The notes under the pieces were generated by a model, which did no database searches, was not told the DNA's origin, and worked only from the letters and a program-made list of their open reading frames with translations. From positions 1 to 6,692 of the forward strand of contig JBJEPR010000044.1 in the NCBI GenBank assembly GCA_051881335.1: a DNA stretch of 6,692 nt, written 5' to 3'. Position numbers and translations under genes: made by a program. Below, piece by piece: positions 1-6,608 of this stretch. Within the stretch, counting starts at the first letter, position 1, and every line of letters begins with the position of its first letter. The stretch is from Fimenecus sp051881335. GTDB taxonomy: Bacteria > Bacillota > Clostridia > Oscillospirales > Acutalibacteraceae.

Positions 1-1
1 T

Positions 2-2551
2 ACGGCGGAATTTGACATTACCAAATATGTGGTTGCCGGCGAAAACGAACTGCTGTGCGTGGTGCACCGCTTTTGCACGGGAACTTACCTTGAATGTCAG
101 GATATGTTCCGCGAGACAGGGATTTTCCGTGATGTTTTGCTGTATCAATTCGACAAAACCGACATTCTTGATTACGAAATCAAGACCAAAAAAGCGTCAG
201 ACGGCAAATATGCACTGACTGTCACCGCGTCGGTATTCGGTGAGACGGACGGGTATACCCTTTCTGCCGTTTTATATGACGGCGACACGATTTTGGCACA
301 AAGCACTGTGGACGCAGCGGCGCAGACGGTATTTTCTTTTTCCGATTTGGCCGTCGCGGAATGGAACGCCGAAGTACCGACGGTTTATGATTTGTTCTTG
401 ACCCTAAAAAAGGGAAATGAAATCGTCAGCGTTGTACGCAATGTGACGGGCTTTAAAACCGTGCGCATTGACGGCGATGTGTTCAAATTCAACGGCAAAG
501 CCGTGAAAATGAAAGGCGTCAACCATCACGACAGCCACCCTGTTACAGGCTATGTGATGACGGCGCAGGACATTTTAAAAGATTTGACGCTGATGAAGCA
601 GTTTAATGTCAACACCGTGCGGACTTCGCACTACCCGCCCGACCCGATATTGTTGGCACTTGCCGACCGCATGGGATTATACATTGTGGACGAAGCCGAC
701 ATTGAAACGCACGGGGCGGGCTCTGTCGGGCCGCACAAGTTATACAAACCGAATCTGTTAAGCCACGATGCAAAATGGGAGGCGCGTTATGTGGATCGCG
801 TACAGAGAATGTATCTGCGCGACCGCAACCATCCGTCGATTACCATGTGGTCGTTGGGCAACGAATCGGGCGGTTATCGCAACCAAGACGCGTGCCGTGA
901 CTATCTCAAAAAAGTCTGTCCCGAACTCCCCGTACATTACGAGGGAGTTATCCGTACCGACCGCGTGGCGTACGATGTGGTGTCGGAAATGTATACCGAA
1001 ATCGCCGATGTGGTGAAAGTCCGCGACGGCGCACGCGGCGACAAATACAAAGGAAAGCCGTTTTATCTTTGCGAATATGCGCACGCCATGGGCGTGGGAC
1101 CCGGCTCTTTAGAGGACTACTGGCAGGTATTCTATTCGAGCGACAAGCTGATGGGCGGCTGTATATGGGAATTCTGCGACCACGCGGTGTACCACGGCAA
1201 GGGCGACAAAACCTACAAATACGAATACACCTATGGCGGCGACCACGGCGAGGAAATGCACGACGGCAACTTCTGCGTGGACGGGCTGTTCTACCCCGAC
1301 CGCACGCCACACACGGGCGCGTTGGAAATGAAAGAGGTCTACCGCCCCGTGCGCGCCGTAAAAATGGACGCACAAACCTATAAATTCATCAACACAAACC
1401 GCTTCCGTTCGTCCGATTACATTGAAATTCGGTGGACGCTTTTAGAGGACGGCGAACAGGCAGGGCTCGGCAGTTTTACATTGGAAATTCCACCGCAAGG
1501 CGAAGAGCTTTACACCATTCCCGCAGTTTGCACAGATAAAGACAAGGATTATCTGTTAAATATCCTCTATACGGACAAGGAAAGCGGCGAAGAGATTGCC
1601 CACGAGCAATTTATTCTCAATGACGCTGTGCCCGTGCTTTCCATTGACAAACGCAAAAAGATTTTGTTAAACGAGCACGACGGCAAATTTGTTTTGTCCT
1701 CGCCCGACTGCACAGTGATTTTTGACAAGGCAAGCGGCGCAATGGAAAGCTATAATGCCTTTGGAAAGGAACGGCTGAATGTTCTGCCTGCGGACGGTGT
1801 TGCAGGCTTTGTACCGAACATTTACCGCGCGCCGATTGACAATGACTCATATGCGTGGGCGCCGAAATGGGACCGCAAAAAACTGCCGCTTGTAAAGCCT
1901 GTTTTTGTCGGCATAGCAGCGAAAGAGGTTAACGACCACATCGCCGTAAAAGTCAAATATAAACTCGCAAAAGGCTTGGCGGTCTGGTATATTTGTGAAC
2001 TGGAATACGCAGTATATCCCGACGGTACGGTCAAGGTCACAGCCACGCTCGTGCGCAAAGCGTTCGGTGCAAAGGATTTGCCGCGCTTCGGTGTGACGGT
2101 GGAGTTGCCGAAAGCCAGTGCCTATGTCGAATATTACGGCAGAGGGCAGGCGGAAAATATGTGCGACTTTAATGCGCAGTCGCCTGTCGGCGTTTACCGA
2201 AGCACGGTGCGGGAAATGCACGAAAACTACATTAAGCCGCAGGACAACGGCAACCACGGCGGCACAAAGTATTTGCGCCTGTTTGACAAAAACGGCTGCG
2301 GGGTAGAAATCATCGGTATGCCGAAATTCAGCTTCAGCGCACACGAATATACACAAAGCTTGCTGTGCGAGGCAAAGCACCGCGAGGATTTGCGCGCGCA
2401 GAACACCACCTTCCTGTCGATTGACGGCTTTATGCGCGGGGCGGGCTCCAATGCGTGCGGTCCGGACGCACTTGAAAAATACCGTTTTGCCTTTAAAGAC
2501 GAATTAAAATTCCAATTTGCAATGAAACCCTTAGGCGGTGAAAGCAAATGA
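2..2551 (+). CDS. lacZ: GH2 beta-galactosidase (LacZ family), 5'-truncated by window edge
   Basis: Hydrolyses terminal beta-galactosides such as lactose by the retaining GH2 mechanism. The frame is open from base 2 and the first residues (TAEFDITKYV) already lie inside the N-terminal sugar-binding jelly roll, so the true start is outside the window. About 849 residues remain, against roughly 1000 in full-length LacZ. Domains by position: jelly-roll remnant to about nt 170, Ig-like domain about 170-465, TIM barrel about 466-1360, Ig-like domain 4 about 1370-1640, and the C-terminal Bgal_small_N beta-sandwich about 1690-2540, with its YRAPIDND and ENM...KPQDNGNH motifs. The acid/base Glu is in SLGNESGG (codon 863-865) and the nucleophile Glu in CEYAHAMG (codon 1073-1075). 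VRTSHYP, DEADIETHG and FCVDGLF are also present. The loop matching E. coli NRHEHHP reads NHHDSHP, and the residue after HAMG is Val instead of Asn. No frameshift is seen. The family is certain; substrate preference is inferred. A signal peptide cannot be assessed. Confidence 0.95.
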   Translation, partial: TAEFDITKYVVAGENELLCVVHRFCTGTYLECQDMFRETGIFRDVLLYQFDKTDILDYEIKTKKASDGKYALTVTASVFGETDGYTLSAVLYDGDTILAQSTVDAAAQTVFSFSDLAVAEWNAEVPTVYDLFLTLKKGNEIVSVVRNVTGFKTVRIDGDVFKFNGKAVKMKGVNHHDSHPVTGYVMTAQDILKDLTLMKQFNVNTVRTSHYPPDPILLALADRMGLYIVDEADIETHGAGSVGPHKLYKPNLLSHDAKWEARYVDRVQRMYLRDRNHPSITMWSLGNESGGYRNQDACRDYLKKVCPELPVHYEGVIRTDRVAYDVVSEMYTEIADVVKVRDGARGDKYKGKPFYLCEYAHAMGVGPGSLEDYWQVFYSSDKLMGGCIWEFCDHAVYHGKGDKTYKYEYTYGGDHGEEMHDGNFCVDGLFYPDRTPHTGALEMKEVYRPVRAVKMDAQTYKFINTNRFRSSDYIEIRWTLLEDGEQAGLGSFTLEIPPQGEELYTIPAVCTDKDKDYLLNILYTDKESGEEIAHEQFILNDAVPVLSIDKRKKILLNEHDGKFVLSSPDCTVIFDKASGAMESYNAFGKERLNVLPADGVAGFVPNIYRAPIDNDSYAWAPKWDRKKLPLVKPVFVGIAAKEVNDHIAVKVKYKLAKGLAVWYICELEYAVYPDGTVKVTATLVRKAFGAKDLPRFGVTVELPKASAYVEYYGRGQAENMCDFNAQSPVGVYRSTVREMHENYIKPQDNGNHGGTKYLRLFDKNGCGVEIIGMPKFSFSAHEYTQSLLCEAKHREDLRAQNTTFLSIDGFMRGAGSNACGPDALEKYRFAFKDELKFQFAMKPLGGESK

Positions 2552-2976
2552 CAGAAACGGTATGGTACGAAAGCGGTGCGGATTACGCGCCGTCTGCCGC
2601 AGTGCGCAAAACCGTTTTCGTCGAGGAACAGGGCTACACGCTCCAAGAAGAATTTGACGATGACGACAAGGCTTGCCCGCATCTTGTGCTGTTTGACGGG
2701 GAAACGCCCGTTGCAACGGGGCGGCTGGTGCTGCTACCGAACGGCACGGCGAAATTGGGACGCATTGCGGTATTGAAAGCATACCGCGGACAGCATTTGG
2801 GTGCAAAAATTGTCTCGGCGCTTTTGGAAAAAGCGAAAGCAGAGGGTGCTGTGCGCGCATATGTCAGCGCACAAAGTTATGCTGTTCCGTTTTACAACAA
2901 ATTCGGTTTTCAAGAATACGGCGCGGAATATTTGGACGGCAGAATTCCGCACAAGGATATGGAAATGCCACTTTAA
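2548..2976 (+). CDS. GNAT-family N-acetyltransferase, ElaA/YjcF-like
   Basis: Predicted cytoplasmic acetyl-CoA-dependent acyltransferase of 142 residues, a normal length for a single GNAT domain. Early residues carry the VRKTVFVEEQGY and EEFDDDDKACPHLV blocks typical of the ElaA/YjcF-like group. Beta-4 is LGRIAV (70-75), followed by the pyrophosphate-binding motif A, R80-G-Q-H-L-G85, and a helix. Motif B includes AQSYAVPFYNKFGF (108-121), and the protein ends in IPHKDMEMPL, where the IPH-x-x-M tail is also common in this group. The ATG overlaps the beta-galactosidase stop as ATGA, with a modest purine-rich site (AGGCGGTG, 2532-2539) before it, so translation is probably coupled to the upstream gene. 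The acceptor substrate cannot be read from the sequence. A role in galactoside acetylation like LacA is only a thought from gene position, since LacA has a different fold (left-handed beta-helix). Family assignment is confident; function is unknown. Confidence 0.88.
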   Translation: MTETVWYESGADYAPSAAVRKTVFVEEQGYTLQEEFDDDDKACPHLVLFDGETPVATGRLVLLPNGTAKLGRIAVLKAYRGQHLGAKIVSALLEKAKAEGAVRAYVSAQSYAVPFYNKFGFQEYGAEYLDGRIPHKDMEMPL

Positions 2977-2994
2977 AAAAACAAATTATTACAT

Positions 2995-3001
2995 AAGGAA
3001 G
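2995..3001 (+). promoter_or_regulatory. Ribosome binding site for the ATC-hydrolase-like gene
   Basis: AAGGAAG lies 8 nt before the ATG at 3010 and supports that start. The 33-bp A/T-rich gap after the acetyltransferase stop contains no terminator, which favours cotranscription with the two upstream genes. Confidence 0.7.
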
Positions 3002-3009
3002 TCTTAAAA

Positions 3010-3504
3010 ATGAGCAAAGTAAAAAACGAACCGAAGTACAAAAATGCGGCCTTGCAAGCCATTCGCGCACAGTTGGAGCACCGCGCGTTTTGGCTGTATT
3101 TGCTGTGCGACGAAGCAGGCAAGCGCGGGCTTGATTGGGAAGATTTCGGCAGTGCCGCCGTGCGCCGCTGTGGGCTGACGCAAGGTGCAGATTTGGTCAA
3201 AAAAGGCAAAACCGACAGCTTAAAGGGGCTTCGCAAGACGCTGTTTTCAAAGCCCGCACAGTTGGTTTTTGAAATGAAAATCGTGGAAAGCACCGACGAT
3301 AAGCTGTCCATTGATTTTCACTACTGTCCGCTTGTAAAAGCGTGGCAAAACGCGGGTTGCACCGATGCGGAAATTGCCAAGCTTTGCGATATTGCGATGT
3401 GCGGCGACCACGGTATCGGGGAATGCTACGGCAGTGTGTTGGATTTGCCGAAATGCATTGCCAAGGGCGACGATATTTGTGCACTGCGGTATCATAAGAA
3501 ATAA
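3010..3504 (+). CDS. ATC hydrolase-like protein (L-2-amino-thiazoline-4-carboxylic acid hydrolase family)
   Basis: A 164-residue, probably cytoplasmic protein with no signal peptide or membrane segment. The N-terminal half is helical and basic (ALQAIRAQLEHRAFWLYLL, 14-32). The C-terminal half holds the features that suggest this family: F-H-Y-C-P-L-V-K-A-W (103-112), GCTDAEIAKLCDIAM (116-130), CGDHGI (131-136) and a final G-D-D-I-C (153-157). It has eight cysteines, unusual for so small a protein. In bacteria that use DL-ATC, the characterised enzyme opens the thiazoline ring of L-ATC to give N-carbamoyl-cysteine. Many clostridial proteins carry this family name without biochemical support, so the true substrate may differ. 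It is the last gene of the apparent operon, ending 20 bp before a strong hairpin terminator. The start is supported by AAGGAAG at 2995-3001. I recognise the family from motif pattern only, with moderate confidence; that this is a real gene is much surer. Confidence 0.62.
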   Translation: MSKVKNEPKYKNAALQAIRAQLEHRAFWLYLLCDEAGKRGLDWEDFGSAAVRRCGLTQGADLVKKGKTDSLKGLRKTLFSKPAQLVFEMKIVESTDDKLSIDFHYCPLVKAWQNAGCTDAEIAKLCDIAMCGDHGIGECYGSVLDLPKCIAKGDDICALRYHKK

Positions 3505-3524
3505 AGCAAATAGAATACAACGAG

Positions 3525-3561
3525 AAAATCCCGTGCAAGAATTTTTCCTGCACGGGATTTT
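3525..3561. terminator. Bidirectional intrinsic terminator between convergent operons
   Basis: A perfect 13-bp inverted repeat (AAAATCCCGTGCA / TGCACGGGATTTT) encloses an 11-nt loop. Each outer edge supplies an A-tract on one side and a T-tract on the other, so the hairpin can end the plus-strand operon (stop at 3504) and the minus-strand valS transcript (stop at 3579). The T-tracts are only four long, followed by GCGC on the plus strand and CTCG on the minus strand. It occupies most of the 74-bp gap between the convergent genes. Confidence 0.88.
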
Positions 3562-3578
3562 GCGCGATTTTGACTCAA

Positions 3579-6284
3579 TTATTTTTTGCTGATTTTTTGA
3601 ATGCTTTCTTCAATCAGCGCCATTTTTTCATCAAGCTGTGCTTTTGCCTGCCGCTGACCTTCGACCACGGCGGCGGGCGCTTTGGAAACGAAGTTTTCGT
3701 TATTGAGTTTGCCGTTTATAAAATCGAGTTCCTTTTGCACGGCTTTTTTCTCTTTCTCCAAACGCGCAAGCTCGGCTTTGAAATCCACCAATTCGTCCAT
3801 CGGAATATACATACGCGCGCTTTCGGTGATAATGGAAACCGCATCGTCCATACCGTCAACCTTTTCCGCAACGGTCACTTCGCTTGCAGATGCCAAGCGC
3901 ACAAAGAACACCGTACCCTTTTGGAATGTGTCGCCGTAGGCGGTTTCAATAAACACCTGCGCTTTTTTCGACGGGGCGACATTCATTTCCGCACGGCGGT
4001 TGCGCACCGCTTTAATGGCGGTCATAATGCGCTCCATTTCGCTTTCCTCGCTTTCGTAGCAAAGCGTGCTGTCCGTTTCGGGCCACGCGGAAATCATAAT
4101 GCTGTCGCCCTCGTGCGGGAGCGTTTGCCAAATTTCTTCGGTGATGAACGGCATAAACGGGTGCAACAGTTTTAAGGTGTTCGACATCACATACACAAGC
4201 ACCGCTTTGACGGTGGCTTTTGCCGCCGCGTCCTCGCTGTTCAAGCGGATTTTGGCAATTTCAATGTACCAATCGCAGAACACATCCCAAATAAAGTCGT
4301 AAAGCTTCTGCACCGCCATACCGAGTTCGTATTTTTCAAGGGAGTCGGTAACGCCCTTGACAAGTTCATTGTACTTGCTCAAAATCCACTTGTCTTCCAA
4401 CGCAAGATTTTCAGGAATATAGGGCGCGGGCTCGTTTTCGTCTAAATTCATTAAGATAAACCGCGCCGCATTCCAAATCTTGTTGGCGAAGTTACGGCTT
4501 GCCTCCACTTTCTCGTCGGAGAAACGCATATCGTTTCCGGGGCTGTTGCCCGTGGCGAGTGTAAAGCGCAAAGCGTCCGCGCCGTATTTGTCGATAATTT
4601 CGAGGGGGTCAATCCCGTTGCCCAAGGATTTCGACATCTTTCTGCCCTGTGCGTCACGCACAAGCCCGTGAATAAGGACAGTATCAAAGGGTACTTTCCC
4701 CGTATATTCGAGTGCCGAGAAAATCATACGGGAAACCCAGAAACCGATAATATCGTAGCCGGTTACAAGGGTATTTGTGGGATAATAATGTTTCAAATCC
4801 TCGGTTTCTTCAGGCCAGCCCAAAGTTGAGAAGGGCCACAAGGCTGATGAGAACCATGTATCAAGGGTGTCCTCGTCCTGCACGAAATTCGTACTGCCGC
4901 ATTTGGGGCAAGCGGTTAAATGTTCTTTGGAAACAACCATTTCGCCGCAATCCTCACAATACCAAGCAGGAATTCTGTGTCCCCACCAAAGCTGACGGGA
5001 AATGCACCAATCGCGCGTACCGTTCATCCAGTTGAGATAGTTCTTTGTAAATCTTTCGGGAATGAATTTGATTTCGCCCTTTTCCACCGCCTCAATGGCA
5101 GGCTTTGCAAGCGGAACCATACGAACAAACCATTGTTTTGAAACCATAGGCTCGATGGTGCTGTGGCAACGGTAGCAAGTGCCGACCTCATGCTTGATAG
5201 GCTCAATTTCTTTAATATAGCCGCCTGCTTTGAGGTCTGCGAGTATGGCTTTTCTCGCTTCCATGGTGGTCATACCTGCATATTTTCCACAGTCGAGAAC
5301 CTCGGGCTCGTTTTCCGCTGCCCTGCCGCTTGCGATAAGTTCATCGGCAATTCGTTTATCCTCAGCGCCTGTCAGGTGACCGTCATAGGTAAATGTGCGA
5401 ACAATAGGTAGATTGTGTCTCTGCCCTACCTCGAAGTCGTTGGGGTCATGGGCAGGCGTAATCTTCACAACACCCGTACCCTTTGTCATATCCGCGTGTT
5501 CATCACAAACAATGGGGATTTCCTTATTGAGCAAGGGCAATATAACATGACAGCCGTGCAGATGCTTATATCTTTCGTCCTCAGCGTTAATCGCAACCGC
5601 TGTATCACCGAGCATGGTTTCGGGACGGGTTGTGGCAAGTTCAAGCTGTTCGCCTGTTTCCTTAACGGTATAAAGCAGATGCCAGAAATTGCCCTCTTTT
5701 TCTTCATATTCAACCTCTGCGTCGGATATGGAGGTATTACAGCAAGGGCACCAGTTTACCATACGGTTGCCTCTGTAAATCAAATCCTTTTCATACAGAC
5801 GGCAAAATACCTCGTTGACCGCCTTGTTACAGCCCTCGTCAAGCGTAAAACGCTCTCTGTCCCAGTCGCAGGAGGAGCCCATTTTTTTGAGCTGTTCAAT
5901 AATTCTGCCGCCGTACTGCGCTTTCCAATCCCATGCGCGCTCCAAGAATTTTTCACGCCCCAAATCCTCTTTGGTGACGCCCTCTTTGCGCATGGTCTCC
6001 ACGATTTTTGCCTCGGTGGCGATAGAGGCGTGATCCGTGCCGGGAAGCCACAGAGTATCATACCCCGCCATACGGTGATAGCGGATTAAAATATCCTGCA
6101 AGGTATTATCCAGCGCGTGCCCCATATGGAGTTGCCCCGTAATGTTGGGGGGCGGAATGACGATGGTGTAGGTTTTCTTGCCTTCTTCACGCTTTGCGTG
6201 GAAGTATTTGTTGTCGAGCCAGGTTTTGTAAATTCTTTCCTCGACATTTTTGGGATTGTACTGTTTTTCGAGTTCCTTGGACAT
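3579..6284 (-). CDS. valS: Valyl-tRNA synthetase (ValRS), class Ia
   Basis: Charges tRNA-Val with valine in the cytoplasm and hydrolyses mischarged Thr-tRNA-Val. The protein has 901 residues, within the usual bacterial ValRS range, and looks intact. The HIGH-type motif is PPPNITGQLHMGHA (44-57) and the KMSKS loop is GRKMSKSLGN (547-556). The CP1 editing domain contains TTRPETMLGDTAVA (218-231) and TPAHDPNDFEVG (276-287). Cysteine pairs C179/C182 with C370/C373, and C443/C446 with C459/C462, look like two zinc-binding sites of the kind seen in Thermus ValRS. Residues after about 580 form the helical anticodon-binding domain. The charged C-terminal tail (about 834-901, beginning VDFKAELARLEKEKK) is the ValRS-specific coiled coil that separates it from IleRS and LeuRS. 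The ATG at 6284 is chosen because GGAGG stands 6 nt upstream. The frame stays open to a GTG at 6356, but that lies inside the T-box and upstream of its terminator. The T-box leader with a GTC specifier independently supports the assignment. Confidence 0.98.
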   Translation of the reverse strand: MSKELEKQYNPKNVEERIYKTWLDNKYFHAKREEGKKTYTIVIPPPNITGQLHMGHALDNTLQDILIRYHRMAGYDTLWLPGTDHASIATEAKIVETMRKEGVTKEDLGREKFLERAWDWKAQYGGRIIEQLKKMGSSCDWDRERFTLDEGCNKAVNEVFCRLYEKDLIYRGNRMVNWCPCCNTSISDAEVEYEEKEGNFWHLLYTVKETGEQLELATTRPETMLGDTAVAINAEDERYKHLHGCHVILPLLNKEIPIVCDEHADMTKGTGVVKITPAHDPNDFEVGQRHNLPIVRTFTYDGHLTGAEDKRIADELIASGRAAENEPEVLDCGKYAGMTTMEARKAILADLKAGGYIKEIEPIKHEVGTCYRCHSTIEPMVSKQWFVRMVPLAKPAIEAVEKGEIKFIPERFTKNYLNWMNGTRDWCISRQLWWGHRIPAWYCEDCGEMVVSKEHLTACPKCGSTNFVQDEDTLDTWFSSALWPFSTLGWPEETEDLKHYYPTNTLVTGYDIIGFWVSRMIFSALEYTGKVPFDTVLIHGLVRDAQGRKMSKSLGNGIDPLEIIDKYGADALRFTLATGNSPGNDMRFSDEKVEASRNFANKIWNAARFILMNLDENEPAPYIPENLALEDKWILSKYNELVKGVTDSLEKYELGMAVQKLYDFIWDVFCDWYIEIAKIRLNSEDAAAKATVKAVLVYVMSNTLKLLHPFMPFITEEIWQTLPHEGDSIMISAWPETDSTLCYESEESEMERIMTAIKAVRNRRAEMNVAPSKKAQVFIETAYGDTFQKGTVFFVRLASASEVTVAEKVDGMDDAVSIITESARMYIPMDELVDFKAELARLEKEKKAVQKELDFINGKLNNENFVSKAPAAVVEGQRQAKAQLDEKMALIEESIQKISKK

Positions 6285-6290
6285 AAAATT

Positions 6291-6295
6291 CCTCC
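6291..6295 (-). promoter_or_regulatory. valS ribosome binding site (sets the start)
   Basis: GGAGG on the minus strand, followed by AATTTT and the ATG at 6284. It lies just downstream of the T-box terminator, so it is transcribed only on readthrough. It decides between the ATG at 6284 and the in-frame GTG at 6356. Confidence 0.9.
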
Positions 6296-6300
6296 AATCT

Positions 6301-6335
6301 AATAAAAAACGCCCCATACAAACTTGTATGAGGCG
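6301..6335 (-). terminator. T-box attenuator terminator upstream of valS
   Basis: CGCCTCATACAA (6335-6324) pairs with TTGTATGGGGCG (6321-6310) over about 12 bp with one G-T pair, followed by TTTTTTATT (6309-6301). In practice the loop is probably AAGTTT. It terminates transcription when charged tRNA-Val leaves the antiterminator unformed. Confidence 0.93.
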
Positions 6336-6345
6336 AAATAACTTC

Positions 6346-6358
6346 CGTGGTACCACTC
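6346..6358 (-). promoter_or_regulatory. T-box antiterminator 5' side with acceptor-binding bulge
   Basis: GAG-TGGTACC-ACG corresponds to the consensus GGG-TGGNACC-GCG. The bulge TGGT (6355-6352) is complementary to ACCA, the 3' end of a tRNA with discriminator A, as expected for tRNA-Val. GAG (6358-6356) can pair with CTC (6332-6330), which also forms part of the terminator's 5' arm, giving the mutually exclusive switch. The second helix is weak: C6347-G6334 and G6346-C6335 pair, but A6348 faces C6333. Confidence 0.9.
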
Positions 6359-6469
6359 AACTTGCCGTTTTAAAAAACGACCGCTTACAGCCTTTAACAC
6401 AGGCGAAATGTTCTTGCTTAACGGCACGGGGCGAGTCCCCAACTTTGTTCGGCAAGACCGCTCGGAAGC

Positions 6470-6472
6470 GAC
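6470..6472 (-). other. T-box specifier codon GTC (valine)
   Basis: In the 7-nt 3' side of the specifier loop (CGC-GTC-G), GTC is followed by a purine, as is usual after specifier triplets. It would pair with the GAC anticodon of tRNA-Val. No other frame in this loop gives a valine codon, and the reading matches the downstream gene. Confidence 0.88.
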
Positions 6473-6579
6473 GCGGATTTTGCTCCCCTACCGCCTTTTC
6501 AGCAACCGGCGGCTCTCTTTAAGGGGATTTTTAAAATCTTACTCTTCGTCATAGCGTTTTTTGTATCCAATTTCGTAAT

Positions 6580-6608
6580 AGTATAGCCTTTTTTTTAAGA
6601 TTTGTCAA
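6580..6608 (-). promoter_or_regulatory. valS promoter, sigma-A type
   Basis: On the minus strand, -35 TTGACA (6608-6603, perfect consensus) and -10 TATACT (6585-6580, five of six) are separated by exactly 17 bp. Transcription should begin near 6573, just before the T-box Stem I. A promoter this strong fits a gene limited mainly by attenuation. Confidence 0.88.

Larger units (their letters stand above)
6301..6573 (-). promoter_or_regulatory. T-box riboswitch leader of valS, tRNA-Val responsive
   Basis: Leader RNA that binds uncharged tRNA-Val and controls termination before valS. Read on the minus strand, Stem I can be folded by eye. CGCT (6556-6553) pairs with AGCG (6462-6459), flanking kink-turn material (ATGA / CGA). 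GAAG (6547-6544) pairs with CTTC (6468-6465). The specifier loop is AGTAA (6543-6539) opposite CGCGTCG (6475-6469), closed by GATTTT (6538-6533) with AAAATC (6481-6476). Above this, CCCC (6526-6523) pairs with GGGG (6488-6485), followed by the AGAGAG bulge (6518-6513). The apical stem is CCGCC / GGCGG with distal loop GGTTGCTGAAAA (6507-6496). Stem II is TCTTGC (6457-6452) with GCAAGA (6417-6412), enclosing GGGG/CCCC. Stem III is GCCT (6404-6401) with AGGC (6393-6390). The T-box proper and the terminator follow. The order and spacing match transcriptional T-boxes of Bacillota. The 5' end is estimated from the promoter. Confidence 0.95.

Noticed and set aside
29..31. GTG at 29 as the galactosidase start
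   Set aside because: The frame is open to the window edge and the residues before it (AEFDITKY) match the conserved jelly-roll domain, so the gene begins upstream of the window.
1847..2380. A 177-codon minus-strand open frame within the galactosidase
   Set aside because: Antisense to the conserved C-terminal GH2 domain, with no start signals or family motifs.
3570..4175. A 201-codon plus-strand open frame opposite the valS 3' end
   Set aside because: Its composition is the complement of the ValRS coiled-coil and anticodon-domain coding sequence, and it starts inside the terminator region with no supporting signals.
5415..6089. A 224-codon plus-strand open frame opposite valS
   Set aside because: It lies wholly antisense to the conserved N-terminal half of ValRS, lacks a ribosome binding site and shows no recognisable domain; it is a shadow of a real gene.
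6285..6356. In-frame GTG at 6356 that would give valS a 24-residue N-terminal extension
   Set aside because: The GTG is part of the conserved T-box sequence and the extension spans the attenuator terminator. The ATG at 6284 has a strong GGAGG site and gives a normal ValRS N-terminus.
6250..6522. A 90-codon plus-strand open frame across the T-box leader
   Set aside because: It is antisense to a structured regulatory RNA, has no ribosome binding site and encodes nothing recognisable.
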